This document shows, piece after piece, positions 10,575 to 22,645 of a stretch of DNA of 64,000 nt; positions within the stretch are counted from its first letter, which is position 1, and every line of letters starts with the position of its first letter. The translations under genes and the position numbers were made by a program. Below the pieces are notes generated by a model. The model was not told the DNA's origin. It did not search any database and saw only the letters and a list, made by a program, of their open reading frames with translations. The DNA comes from Aureobasidium sp. EXF-3400 (taxonomy: Eukaryota; Ascomycota; Dothideomycetes; Dothideales; Saccotheciaceae). The stretch is taken from positions 55,711 to 119,710 of the forward strand of contig SWBL01000136.1 in assembly GCA_024195585.1 (NCBI GenBank), written 5' to 3'.

Positions 10575-11674
10575 TAGATATTCATTGCATCCTATGTGGT
10601 ATCTCGAGGAAGTCAAACCTGTTACAGCAATTCAAGAGGTTAATGGGGAGAGTGACAACGTTGAACAAGAGCTGGGGTCAGAGATCAATAACTCATAGAA
10701 TAAAGGGCACCACTATCTCCAGTGCAACGAAAGGGTCGAGGAAAGCAACCGCCTTTGGACGAATTTTACCTCTTTATGGCCAATGTGCTCCACCCGGATT
10801 TTGACGTGAAACAGCTTTCCCCTATTCTAAAGGCAGACATCTCCGAAGAGCTCAGATCACTTTTCAGACTTGTCACCCATTCTTATGGTCTTGTTGTAGA
10901 AGCTTTCAGGATTCTGAAGAGAGTCACGATTGAGTTCATGATGGAGAGTGAGAGCTGACTCACAACGATGCATACCCCTCAACCTTGACTTTGCATCTTC
11001 CGATCACACCATCACCTCAAGCGAGAAGGTAAGCATTACATCAATAGGACGTTCCATGTCGACAGCGGTCCTTTTCTCAAAACCAGTTTGTTTGTATTGT
11101 TCAAACGCCCTACAATTGCCTATCATGCTGATACACAATCTCTTTCTGTACCTGGTCCCGTTCGCTACGAGTGTGTAAAGCCATACAATTTCCACGGCAG
11201 TCAACTACGGCATGCCAGTCGAGGTCCCGAGGTCTACCTTGGGCTTCGGTTTCACCAGCAATACTCTTGCTAGGAACAACCTCGCCGTTGCAAAAAGACA
11301 GACGACAGGAAGCAGCAATCCATGCGGTTCGTCAGAAGGAATGGTGCTTAGCTGTGATGAGGTTGATGTTTAGGATTGGAAGTCGGGATTAAGTTGGTGA
11401 CGAGTCATTAAGCAAGAATTGGCAAGTGTGGGGTAAAATTGAGGCTCTGCCGTTATCCGTGTCGGTCGTCAGGGAGTGACGTATGCTCCTGCCGTTTCGC
11501 TCTCGTTCCTGGCAATCACAGGGCGATCTGACTATACGTGATGCAAGTGCTTTGTTTTTTCCATATCTCTGGCTGTGCTCGCGTGTCCTTGACGACTCTG
11601 CATGCTTGCTGACCTTGTCCGCTCTCTCTTCCTTCCCAACACATCGGTGCACCAATCACAGCCTTATCGCCATC
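10575..11674. other. Intergenic stretch with a possible gene relic
   Basis: 1.1 kb without a supported gene. A 78-codon frame at 10722-10958 contains FYLFMANVLHPDF, faintly like the FANLFLHH block of the BTB-like family, but no flanking homology is visible. The last 200 bp are C/T-rich promoter and leader sequence for the transporter at 11675. Confidence 0.4.
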
Positions 11675-13211
11675 ATGTCTGGAGTGAAGGAGAACTTTGT
11701 CATTCCCTTCACGGGAGCACTACAGGCCTCGCTCGCAGTTCTGCTGACCATCTTCTACGGTGTCATTGCAGCACAGTTCGACCTCTTGAATGAGAAGTCG
11801 GCCAAGGACATCTCCAAAGCCTGCGTCAGGCTGTTCCTGCCTGCTTTGCTGATTGTCAATGTCGGCCAGCAGTTGAGTCTCGAATCTGTGAGTGACAGTC
11901 TTGCGGGAGAGAGAAGGACATGAGAGCTGATCTGAACGTTGCAGGGAACAAAGTATCTGGCCGTCTTCATCTGGGCCATCATCTACAATGTGCTCAGCAT
12001 GGTCTTTGGCCTTGCCGTGTAAGTCACGTCGACCATCTCAAACTCTGTTGGTGACAGAGTTCCGCGAAGCTTCACTGGCAGTTTGAGCCCTATCGTATTG
12101 AACGACCCTTTCTTGACTCTTGCTGACACTTTCTACTGCAGGACCAAGTTCCTGAACCTGCCTCAATGGGTCACCCCCGCCATCGCCTTCAACAACACTA
12201 CCTCGCTGCCTCTCCTGCTCGTCCAATCCCTGCAATCCACTGGTATCCTCGACTCACTCGATGCATCCAGCGACACCATCGACCGTGCCAAATCATACTT
12301 CCTGGTCAACGCCATGGTTTCCAACTCCTTGACCTTCGCTCTGGGTCCTCGCCTCCTCAACGGTCAGAATGAAGACTCGCCAGAAGAAGAGCCTGAGAAA
12401 GAAGATGAAGATGAGGACGACGCTGAAAGAGGTTCGCTTCATGAACGCCAGGAGGAGAATGAGGAAACTTCCCTTCTCCCCAACCGTGCTGTCCGTTCAG
12501 GAACCAAGGCTATCTACAAGACCCAGAAGCGCCTAAGTAACTACTACTCGTCGCTATCACCACGCACACAGGCTGTATTGGATTTCCTCTACCAATTCTG
12601 GAACCCACCTCTTATTGGCGCTGTCATTGGTGGCATCGTTGGTTTGGTCCCTGCTTTGCATACTCTCTTCTTCAGCAAACCTCAAGAAGGCGGCTACCTC
12701 AACGCTTGGTTGACCGCGTCCATCAAGAACATCGGCGACCTCTTTGCATCTCTTCAAGTTGTTGTCGTCGGCGTGAAGCTGTCTCAAGCGATGCTTCGCT
12801 ACAAGAAAGGAGAACAAAGTGGTAGCGTGCCTTGGAAACCTTTCACCATCATAACTGTGGTTCGATTCGTCATTTGGCCTTTGATCAGTATTCCTTTGGT
12901 GTGGGTCTTGGCCAGCAAGACTAATGTTCTTTCCGACGACCCCATCTTGTGGTTCGCCATGATGCTAATGCCAACTGGCCCACCTGCAATGAAACTCACT
13001 GCACTTGCTGATGTCAGTGGGGCTGGAGATGAGGAGAAGATGAGTATCGCCAAATTCTTGACCGTAAGTGGATCCGTCTCGTGTCAAGCTATTCGTCTTT
13101 GTCGAATTGGGCTGACATCCTGCAATACAGATCTCCTATGCCATCTCACCTTTGATCTGTTTCTCGGTCGTCGGCGCGCTAAAGGCTAGTCAGGCTATCC
13201 CCAGTAGCTAG
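11675..13211 (+). CDS. Auxin efflux carrier (AEC)-like membrane transporter
   Basis: Four exons: 11675-11887, 11945-12018, 12142-13063 and 13131-13211; 429 aa. The protein matches the fungal branch of the AEC/PIN-like family (Pfam Mem_trans). Several hydrophobic helices at the N-terminus are followed by the family hallmark AFNNTTSLPLLL, a long acidic, charged cytosolic loop (about residues 190-265), and a second helical bundle with FWNPPLIGAVIGG and MLMPTGPPAMKL. Length and layout agree with fungal homologues, which lie in the ER or plasma membrane and move organic anions or unknown solutes. Plants use relatives for auxin export, but that substrate should not be assumed here. Exon 4 completes the last helix (ISYAISPLICFSVVGALK). 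Confidence 0.9.
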
Positions 13212-13989
13212 ACGAGTCTCCAAATCTTAGCGACGGCAGCAAAATCAACTCTGATTCGAAACAGCTACCCTCGATGCAAAGCGTATCATCATCGCTTCTC
13301 CAGAAACACAATCTGCGTGTATCGAACTCTTTTGTTTTTTTTTTCTTTTTTCTTTTATCAACCTTTGCAGAGACAGAAGACCACAGAATTCATCTCATGC
13401 TTTCTTCCTTGTTCTTGAGTCGGAAGGGGGAAAAGCCACTCTCGATCATCCCCAGCTCTTTGCTGATACTTGTTTCGTCCCAAAATCAACGTCCCATCGA
13501 AAGGACGAATAGTTCCTTTTCGTGTTTGCGAAACTCCTCGATTCGAGCGGTTCGTGCTCGTTAATCCTCAAATTCCAGTGCGGCGGACCTGGTATCCGGT
13601 GCTGGCCTCAGTGACACTACCCATCTCAACTCACTTATTTATGGCTGTCGACGCGTTACAAGCTTACACGGCGTGTCTATGGTGAAGGAGTGCGACCTTG
13701 CAAGGGAAAATAGCACGTAGAAGGCACAAAAACGGACGAAAAGTATGCTGATGGTGGCACCCTGGTCTGAAAACCTACTCTAACCTTCTGGGTTTCATTG
13801 TGACTCTCGAGGGCCGATGTACAAGGAGCGTCTGATAGGGGCATTCAAGCACTGCAACATCAGACTCGAGCTAGTAGCACGAGTGAAGTTATGGCTGGCC
13901 ATAGTGATTGGAAGATTTATGAATTTTGATTGTGTGAGCATGAATTGAGCACTAAAATGCTCTTGTACCAAGATAGCTAGCTAGCCACT
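13212..13989. other. Convergent spacer with poly-T tract
   Basis: 3' region shared by the AEC-like gene (+) and the esterase (-). A T-rich run lies at about 13330-13360. No open frame deserves a call. Confidence 0.5.
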
Positions 13990-15645
13990 TTACTGCTTGA
14001 TATCCAATGCAATACTGCTGAGATAAGCACACCTCTCCTTCTGGTCAGCAGGCACATTCTCCATAGCAGTAGCATTGGTAACAAAATGCAATCTCTGCTT
14101 CTGAGTGGCAGTCCAGCTCTCCCAGATCGGGCTTCCCTTCAAGCGGTAAGTGTTAGGATTGAAAGTGCGGATAAACGATGTCCAGTAAGCTTGAGTGACG
14201 GGCACAATCTCAGCATTGACAGTTGAGTACGAAGCAGGCGCGTTTCCATTCACGTTCTCAGGGCCCCAGATAGCGTTGATCTCGACGGTGTGGGTGACGC
14301 CTCTGCCTGCTGCTGCGGCGACAGGGTCCACAACGTCCCAGTGGTAGTTGTAGATGTCTTTGCGGTTGTAGGTCGCGGCGTAGATGTCTGAGATGTTGAT
14401 GCCGGGGCAGTTGTATCTCAACTCTCCATACGCGTTGGAAGCTTGTCTCCACCAAGCACCCGAATTGGGGTACTGCCAGGAAGCATTGTTGGGGTACAGA
14501 GTATTGATATGGCGAATTTGGTCGAGCGTCAGAAGAGGGAACTGGTCCTTGAGGAAAGTGTTGCTCTCGCCAATGGAAGAAGTGTTGGCAGGTACGAACA
14601 CGGTACCTTCGTTTGTGTCGTCGCCGTAGATGGCTGGCAGCTTGATGAAGTTTCCTTTACGGTAGGCGGCCGTGGTCAAGTCACTAACCACACCGCCATC
14701 CAACGTGGGACCATACATGTACAATGGAGGGTTTTGGGCGCCAGAGAAGGGTGTGTTGATGTTCTTGGTCTGCAGGTAGGTGGCATTGAGGCCACGCAGG
14801 CAGGCCAAGGTATCATTCGAGTTTGTGCATCCAGTGCGAATGACCAGGTTGTCGTACATGAACTGGGACTCATTGACGCTGCGAACGGCGGCGAAAGATT
14901 GAGACTCTGCGGCCGAAGCGTGGAAGAGGCCGTCATTGCGACCGCCGTATGCAGTGAGGAGAAGGGTGACGGAGGCAGCTCCTGCAGATGCTCCTCCGAT
15001 CACGACATGGTTGGGGTCACCACCAAACTTGCGGATGTTCTTCTGGATCCATTGCAGAGCCTTGATCTGATCTTTAAGACCGTTGTTGGTGCTGCCTCCC
15101 TTCACAATCTCGTTCGATGCGAGGAAGCCATAGGGACCAACGCGGTAGTTGAAGTTCACAACGACAATGTTGTGGTTGCTGGCTTCGATCAAACCGGTGC
15201 CGTTATAGTTAGGGTTAGAGTTCGAGTTGAAACCACCGCCCTGAATGAAGAAGTAGACGGGCAGGGGATGATCTGATGTGGCGTTTGAAGGAGCATAGAT
15301 GTTCATGAACAAACAATCCTCGGATGAAGTGTTGCTTGGTGCGGCGCCGGTTCCCAGACAAAAGTTGCCAAACTGTGAGGAGAGAGGTCAGTAAGTGAGA
15401 CTGCAATTCCAACCATGAATACTCACAGTGTTTGCCACAATAGTGGTCTTGTTCTCGACCGGGTCGACCGGTGCTGCGAATCTCAAGTTACCAACTGGAG
15501 GGGCAGCATACCGCACACCCAACCATTGTGTAATGCCATTCTCGAGCGAGATACCTTCATACTTGGAGTAAGTCACGTCTACCAAGGGCTTGACAGCACC
15601 AACGATAGACACACCCACGAGTCCTGCAAACAGAGAGGAGCGCAT
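13990..15645 (-). CDS. Secreted type-B carboxylesterase/lipase
   Basis: Minus-strand exons 15645-15427 and 15372-13990, with a 54-bp intron; 533 aa. The start at 15645 gives a short signal peptide (SLFAGLVGVSIVGAV). Family hallmarks are visible in order: the N-terminal GVRYAAPPVGNLRF, the oxyanion region FIQGGGF, EDCLFMNIY, the nucleophile elbow GGASAGAA (Ser about residue 213; the usual Glu before Ser is Ala), the acid residue in DDTNEGTVF, and a likely catalytic His in THTVEINAIWG. It should hydrolyse carboxylic esters outside the cell; the substrate is not predictable. Many N-glycosylation sites support secretion. A 277-codon frame antisense to it is a shadow. Confidence 0.93.
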
Positions 15646-16889
15646 GATGAGGACAGAGGGAGGAAGGAAGGAAGGAATGAGGGGTACACTTGCACTTGCA
15701 TGAGGGAGGAATCTACCTTTTATGTCAGATGCACTCATACAACCTCACCTTCCAGATCAAGCCGCAATACTTCACATCGGCTGGTATACATAGCCTGCCC
15801 CACGCTGCCACCCCGTCACGCCCCATGGAAGCATTTACCATGTCGCGAACTCTGCACGGTCTGCCCTGAACGAAGTGTCAGATACGGCATGCCGACATCC
15901 TCAAAACTCGGCCGACTTTCTTGTGGAGACCGAGATGCCGAATCTAAAGTCAAAATCGACGCATTTCTTCCCGATGCCGTACCCGATGCCTTCCATCTTA
16001 TGCTCTCTCCGAAAGGAGCTTTTCATCTTCCACCAGGGACTGAGAATATACTCGGATGAATTCGAGTCTGATAGTAGACGCAGGCACCTGACTTTTTCGC
16101 GGAACATGGAGTGTCAAGCCCAGCAAGAGCCGTGATACCACGAAGGCCACGATCGTTTACGAAAAAAGCCACTGCATCGAACGACGTGGACCAGACGCGG
16201 AGGTGATAATGCGGGCACTGTGGGGCCTCGGCCAACCTCCGCAATAAATACGAGTAGAGTGGGGACTGGAGGCCTTGATGACCAACACGTGCAACCTTGT
16301 CGCCAATCTATACCAGGTGCACGGTGCTGTAAAAGTATTTAATTAGCACTGTATTCAAATCAAGGAACAGAGTTTACAATGACTGATTTTATACCATGAA
16401 TATCTAATGCTTGTAACCCGCTAATAAAGAAGAGAATTGACAGTCAGAAATTTGCCCATGCCGTCTGGTGGAAGTACAGCAGAGTGAGCAAGAGACGCAG
16501 AACACACAGACGTAAAGATTCCCTGACTCCTGCCTTCGTCTTGTATATACAACAAGATGACGAGGCCCTTGCTCGCTTTATCCCAGTCGACTTCTCCAGC
16601 ATAACACCATGCGCCAGGCCATTGCGCAGAACTGTCAAGTTTTTCGTAGTTTTGTGACCTTTGCGTATTTCTCAGTTGCAGTCCGCCTTTCTCTGTTCAT
16701 GTCCAGAGTTGTTCGTTCGGCTTTTGTTGCGGAGAGATGCTGCTGGCGTGACGACGATGCACAGCTCTACAGGCCATACATTTGCCAGCCGTCCAAACCA
16801 TCATCTCCAACCACGTTGGGTCTTGCTTCTGCCGACACGATGGGGTCTCTCGGATCATGAGCTGTTCTAGTACCCAACTCGTGGTCAAG
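15646..16889. other. Intergenic stretch, no gene seen
   Basis: 1.2 kb upstream of the esterase and downstream of CRM1. It contains a CATAAAAG element near 15720 in esterase orientation. The longer frames start inside the esterase exon and show no protein features. Confidence 0.5.
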
Positions 16890-19800
16890 TCACAGCTCGT
16901 CATCATCGATCTCACTGGGCTTGAGCAGACCACCAACCTTCATGGCGCGCTCTCTCTCCTGCACCTTGGCTTCCTGAGCAGCCTTCTCGCGGTCTTCAAT
17001 GAACAACTCGGCGTTATCTCCAGCGAACTCCTTGAGCTGAATCAAGAAATCGCGCAATGTTAGCTTGAAGCGGTTGATGTCATCGGCTTGTGTAAACAGG
17101 TCTGTGATGAATTTCTGGATCTGTGCGGGAGTGAGGTTGGGGAAAGCGTTGACGAGCAGGTTGCCAACAAAGTTTTGTAGGAACTCCTTGTTTGATGTGC
17201 CAGCAGGTGCCATGTCGGAGGTGTAGATGGGCGAGTTCAACTTGCCAGAGCCGACAAGGAAGAACATCTGTGCGAGAAGCATGGATTGGTACTTGAAGCC
17301 AGCCTTGTGATCCGAATCGGTCAGAACGAAGAAGACATCCTGGAGGATGGTAGTGTAGAAGTTCTGGAAGAAAGGCCCGCTGATCTCCATGTCGGTCTCT
17401 GACATGTTCTGGACAAGCTCGAAGCACATGTTGAGACCTTCGCCCTCGACAAGACGGTTGTCGTGCTTGCTGGCCCACATGCATGAGTCGATGACGAACT
17501 TGAATTGGCGCTGGTCAAGTTGAAGAAGAGCAGGGAAACAACGCAAGTTGATCTCACGGAGAAGCTTGAAGAATTCGACTCGGTGTTCGGGGTATTCGGA
17601 AAAGTCCTTGTTGATCATGTCGAGAGTGCATTCGAAGACGGCACCGAGAATGCCAGGTACGTCCTTGGTCATCAAGCCCTAGGAAGTGTTAGCATGAAGT
17701 CTTCATACAGGAATGGCGATCAAGCCGACCGAGTGTCTGCTACGATTAGGGGTCCAACGTACCTGAAGCTTCTTGATGATGGTCGTCATGACGTTCAGGA
17801 CCTCAGCCTCGCGAGCATCAGGGACGTTGTTCTGGTAGTCAAGAAGAACAGCTTGCAACAAATCGGGTACAAGGCGCTCGTGAACCATCTCAAGGTCATC
17901 GGCCTTGTCGACGTATGTGCTGATCAACTTGAGGATCTCCTTCTTGATGGTTCTAAGACCGCGGACCTTGGGCATCTTGGTAGCAATGTTACCTGAGAAA
18001 GTTAGCAATGATGGCATGGACACAAATGAATAGAGTAAGCATACCATCTCTCTGTACAGCTTCGTCGATGAGCTGACTGCTGGCACGGTACATGGTGAGC
18101 ATGTCGAGGTAAATCTTGCCGATCTGAGGGTAGAAGTAGCTTCCGATCGACGAGCAAGCAGAGACGTTTGTCTTCATGATGTTGCCCACGACCTTAATGG
18201 TCTCGGCGTCTTGGAGAATGTTGGGGTCGACGTGTGCAGACTGAATGATCGCATCCCAGGCTTGGTTAGGAAGAGCCATGAGCTCGCCAATCAAACGTTC
18301 CTGCATAGCCTTTTGGCCCTGTGCGCTGATCATGTAACCACAAGCCTCGTAGAAGGTGTGAACCTGCTGGGGGGACAAGTCGCAAGTAATCTTGCGCATG
18401 TTACGCACAATTTCATCAATGAAAGGTTCCGACTCGCCAGGCTGGGTCAGAACGAAGTGACGCTTACACTTGTTGGCAATCTTGATGAAAGTATCGCAAG
18501 CCATATCCTGCACACCCTCATGGGTCTCGTGCATGAATTCGAAGAGCTTGTTGACGACTGTCTTGAGGAACTTCCAGTGGGCCTTGAGGAAACGAGGGTA
18601 TTGACCGACAATGTACATAATGTTCGATGCGACGACGGCCTTGTTGTCCTTGCCGCGCTTCTGTTCAGTCAAGCCAAGAAGATCCTTGATGACCGTGACC
18701 AAGAAGCGCTTCTCAGTCTCCTCGTTCATGGCACCAGAAATAGAGCCAATGGCCCAGCAAAGAGTGTTGCAGTTTGCCCAGGACCATTCAGAGCCATCGA
18801 CCTGCTTGGAGAGCTTGTCGGACATGATGGTCTCGGTGTCAACAACGTCCAAATGAGTCAAGAAGACCAGGCACTCTCTGGTGGTCTTGTACAGCTGAAT
18901 GGTGTCGCTCTCCTTGACGAACTCGCGAACAATCTCACCTTCGTCATTCTCAACAATCAAAACTTCCTCAGGACGAACCATCTTTTCGATCATGACTTGG
19001 CGCAGGTTTGTCAAGACTTCACTGTACTTGTTCTTGCGGAGAGGGTAGCCCGCCATTGCCTGAGGGTGAGGAGCACCGCCGTTGGAAAGACCGCTCATCG
19101 TCATGCTGACCAGAGGGTTAAGGTCGGTAATGGGAAGTTGCTGCATCTCGTCGTAGAGGTCGCATACCAGCTTGGTCCAGTATTCCAGACAGATCTTGAA
19201 AATCTCACGGTCGTCGATCTGACTAATGCGAATGAGATAGAAGTGTCCGTGAACCAGGAAGTCGGGGTTGGGCAAGTTCTCGATGATGCTGAGGTGGTTA
19301 GAGAAGAAGTTGGTCAGGAAGAGAGCAAGGTTCTGGACGAATTCTTGGTCACGGCTGTTGCTGGAGGCGTAAGTCTGCTTGAGATCGAGCGACAAGGGAA
19401 TAATAGTAGAAATGGTTGTCATGGTGTCAGTGAACATGCCAATGAGCTTCTCGTTGTACTGCTGTTCGGTCTGAAGACCACCAACTTCTGTCAAACATTT
19501 GAGAGTGACGTTGCGGAATTCGGGCACCTCAAGGAAACGACTGCGAAGAGTTTCGAGCAAGCTGGTACCAGTAGGCGGGGTCTCGAAGATGAAACCCAGA
19601 GGAATCCAGTTGAGGAAGCGCAACAGAGTCTCAAGAGTGGCCTTGATCAACGAGGGTTGTGTGGCGGTGCGCAAAATCTCACTGCACAGGTTGTAGATAG
19701 AGGTGAACTCGTCACACATGCTCTGTTTGAGTTGGCGCGTCTTCGTGGAGGTCATCTGTTCGGCGGAAAAGTCGAAAACTTCTTCTGAGAGGAGACGCAG

Positions 19801-20424
19801 GATGGCCATGTTGTTCTCGCAGATGGGTAGACTGCTGTGGCAAGACGAGATGATCTCGTTGATGAAGGTGGGCCAGTTGTGAGGCCACTCTTGTTTGAGG
19901 ATGGAAACGAGGACCATGTTGAGCTTGTTGATCAAGGCTCTCTCCTTGCGCAGACTTTCGTCGGTGCTCGACATTTGGATGATGAACTGGACAACAAAGT
20001 TGCGAATGCCCTGGCATTGCTCGCGGGGCAGAACCTTCCATCGAGTCATGATCACATTGTCAAGGACTTGTAGACCGAGGACTGTTGCCGGCGAGGTCAG
20101 TATGTGTTAGGAGATATCGGAGAGGGAGTTCAAGTAGATAGCGTACACTTGGTCTGAGGGTATTGGGCATCTTGGAGAATCTTGTCGACCATGAGCCATG
20201 CGTCGGGGTTTTCCTTGAACTGCAACAAGATTAGTGGGGGAGAAGTTGAGTGTAAGAGCTTGCAACTTGCCTGATTGAGGGTGGCTTGAGCTTGTTTTTG
20301 CTGTTGTGAAGCCAGTTAGCTTCGCATTGCTAGATCAAGGATGTGTATGGCGCACCTGTTCGCCGGGACCGCTGTAATAGAAAGCCTGGACAGTGGCGTC
20401 CAGCTCCTGTATTGACGAAGCCAT
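16890..20424 (-). CDS. crm1: Exportin-1 / CRM1 nuclear export receptor
   Basis: Six minus-strand exons: 20424-20356, 20300-20271, 20219-20147, 20081-18045, 17992-17763 and 17678-16890; 1,075 aa, the usual CRM1 length. Together with Ran-GTP it carries leucine-rich NES cargoes through nuclear pores. The importin-beta N-terminal region (NPDAWLMVDKILQ, LGLQVLDNVI), the CRIME-like block, and the HEAT repeats around the NES groove are all recognisable. The groove has TLCWAIGSISG with a cysteine at about residue 499, the position that binds leptomycin B in sensitive species. The C-terminus ends in acidic DDDEL. Intron 2 uses a GC donor (CAG|GCAAGT), needed to keep NQFKENPDAW in frame. The long frame on the opposite strand (18211-19788) is a shadow. 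Confidence 0.97.
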
Positions 20425-21093
20425 GGTGGGGGAGAGTTCGGCGCAGACGAGTGCTTGTTGCGGGCGAAGTGTGGTACGGCGCGCTGCCTGATGCACGAAG
20501 AGCTTGTAGCTACTCTAGCATACGTTTGCTGAGGCAGCCAGAGGGTGGGAGGATTGGTAGATGCCGGAGGAGGTGGGGCGGCGCGTGTAGAGAAGACGCT
20601 CTGGTCGGAGGCAGAGAACGCGTCTGGAGTGAAGAAACGGAGCTGAAGTGTTGGCAAGAGGTTGGCCAAGCAAGCGCACAGCTGTACAAGGGGAGTGAGA
20701 GAGTTTGTGGGAGTTGTGGTTGACAGAAAGCGGTAGAAAGTTGATGGTTGTCGAGCTCTGATGGTGTTTCGGCTTGCTTAACGCTCTTCGCTGCTGCTGC
20801 GGCTGCTTCTTGCCTTTGCTGGCTCCTGCGCCTGCCTTGCGGCTTGGCTGTTTGAACCTTGGGCGTCGCCTCTTGTTTCTAGAAGACCCTCGATGCTAGG
20901 CTCAACAAGGCAACTGCTAGGCCCTTTCTGGATCGCTCCTTCAGCCTTTCCATTGTGTTCGTTGCACGTCACACCCAAAGTCCCTCTTTGCTTGTCCAAA
21001 CATCCTGAGTCGCCTACTCTTCGACCATCAACTCTACAAGCCTACAACAATCTCCCTCACTCATGCCGCCGTCTTGAGTTTGTCTACACAGCC
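20425..21093. promoter_or_regulatory. Divergent promoter region CRM1/YPI1
   Basis: 669 bp between the ATG of CRM1 (-) and that of the PP1 regulator (+). C/T-rich tracts occur near both starts. No gene is seen; frames here have no domains. Confidence 0.5.
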
Positions 21094-21610
21094 ATGTCTT
21101 CCAACCAGTCCAATGTGGCGTCCAACACGCACGGCAGTCTCACTCTCACCGCCTCGCAAGCGGGGCCTACTACTCTCCGTCTCAGGGCCGAGGCCGAACC
21201 TTCCGAACGCCGTCGCATTCAGTGGGCCGAAGATGTGATTGACAATGAAGGCATGGGAAAGAAGAGTTCAAAAGGTCTGTGACGCGAATTCTTAAAGTCG
21301 TGTTTCTGTCTACTGATACGCGACAACAGTATGCTGTATTTACCACAAACCACGCGAGGCCGGTGAATCCTCTGATGAAGACTCTTCCTCGTCCTCTTCT
21401 TCCGACTCGGATAGTGAGCCCGATACCAGCAGGGCCCAGCCTGCAAACCGTCGTCGCAACCAGCACCACCACCCAGATGGCCCATGCGACCACGATCATG
21501 CCGACCCCTCCCAATCGCACGGCTCCGGCAAGGGCAAACAGAAAGCCCGCAGGCCTAGTCCAAATGCTTACGAGAGGGTTCCTAGAAGAAAGACTCCCAA
21601 GAAGGATTGA
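21094..21610 (+). CDS. YPI1: Type 1 protein phosphatase regulator Ypi1 (inhibitor-3 family)
   Basis: Exons 21094-21274 and 21330-21610, with a 55-bp intron; 153 aa. The conserved core [18 protein letters not shown], followed across the splice by [12 protein letters not shown], is diagnostic of the PPP1R11/inhibitor-3 family; RIQW is the RVxF-type docking motif for PP1 (Glc7). The C-terminal half is a disordered Ser/Asp-rich then His-rich stretch with a basic end, usual for the family. Ypi1 regulates PP1 in the nucleus and, in yeast, affects mitotic progression. The start is set by the 60-aa N-terminal arm preceding the core. Convergent with DAD2, 238 bp away. Confidence 0.94.
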
Positions 21611-21848
21611 GAAACCACGAAAAGAGTCATCCCCTTGTCTCCAATCATTTTTCATATCCCCATCCGCAAAACACCATGATCTTCAAGCGCTTGGTTTCCG
21701 AGAGGCAAGGGCTGTCTCCTCTGGATGTCATATGTGGGGACTATTCTGTATGCGAGAGCAGACTCTGAGAATTGCTTCCGATACTGCATTTCAGGCGTTC
21801 GTCTTGGAGTGCCTGGGGAAGAATAGAGAGTTATGCCTTTTCGGGGTT

Positions 21849-22367
21849 TCATTTGACGGTTGAATCATCGCCGTTTTCGGACTGAGCAGGCTCAGATTGG
21901 TCGACATGCTGCATGGGTATTCTGACAAGGGTTTGGGGCAGAGGAAGCTGGGCGTCGGGTTCGGGTTCGGTGTCTTGTTGGGGCTTTGCAATGTGGGCTA
22001 CATTCTCGTCAGCAAGAGGATCTGAGAAGGATGGGAGTAAAGCTTACCAGAAGCCATATGGATTGCTCTGAGGACGGTATGCCAGTTGGAGAGAACGGTT
22101 GCAATGGCTGAGAGAATCAGTTTCGATGTTCAAGAGGAGAAAAGAGAGCGACGCACCCTGAGTTCCATCTGAAAGAGTGGACAGCTTCTCCTCAAGCTGC
22201 TCCATTTGGCCAGCAAGACCAGCACTGAGTTCGCGGAGTTGTTTGAGGTTCTCGAGCTCGGCACGTTTCTCGTTGATGCGCTGCTGCAGGGCGGATGTTT
22301 GCGAATTCGAGGTTGATAGAGACGACTGACGCAAATGCGACGGAAGGTTGCTCGTAGGTCGATACAT
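21849..22367 (-). CDS. DAD2: DASH complex subunit Dad2
   Basis: Three minus-strand exons: 22367-22157, 22107-22048 and 21997-21849; 139 aa. The protein contains the Dad2 core: a coiled coil with RINEKRAELENLKQLRELS, SAGLAGQMEQLEEKL, TLSDGTQ, and across intron 1 AIATVLSNWHTVLRAI. DASH/Dam1 is a fungus-specific ring that couples kinetochores to microtubule plus ends. The C-terminal 40 residues are acidic, Pro/Gln-rich and probably disordered. Reading the short exons in phase is required to recover the second conserved block. It is divergent from the shugoshin gene with 278 bp between ATGs. Confidence 0.95.
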
Positions 22368-22645
22368 GTCGCTGAGTTGATGGATGTTTGTAATCGTCAA
22401 AGAGAGTCGGTCAGGTCGCAACCCTCTTGACGATGCAATGTTGACGGTCGGCCCTGAAAGTGTTTGAATCGTGAAGACAGACTTGGCATGGAAGCGCGAG
22501 TCGGCGTTGCCCACGACGACGGCTGCAAACAAACAGCGGCGTCACGGCCAGCTTGTGCTTGTGCTTGTGCTTCGAGACCTGCTCATACCAAATTTCATCT
22601 CTACGCCGCCATATACCCTTCGCCAGATAGCTTGTCGCCCGCCTC
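22368..22645. promoter_or_regulatory. Bidirectional promoter DAD2/shugoshin
   Basis: 278 bp between the two start codons. It contains TGTTTGT (about 22385) and GCAAACAAACAG (about 22525), both resembling forkhead core sites, and a threefold CTTGTG repeat near 22555-22572. Shared control of two mitotic genes is inferred from layout only. Confidence 0.45.

Noticed and set aside
10722..10958. 78-codon frame with FYLFMANVLHPDF, possible BTB-family relic
   Set aside because: Resemblance to FANLFLHH is limited to a few residues; neither the BTB part nor the Cys/His knuckle is nearby.
14443..15276. 277-codon open frame antisense to the carboxylesterase
   Set aside because: Shadow of a conserved coding exon; the product is Val/Gly-rich without recognisable features.
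18211..19788. 525-codon open frame antisense to CRM1
   Set aside because: It lies wholly within CRM1 exon 4, mirrors the codon bias of the conserved strand, and has no domain or start context.
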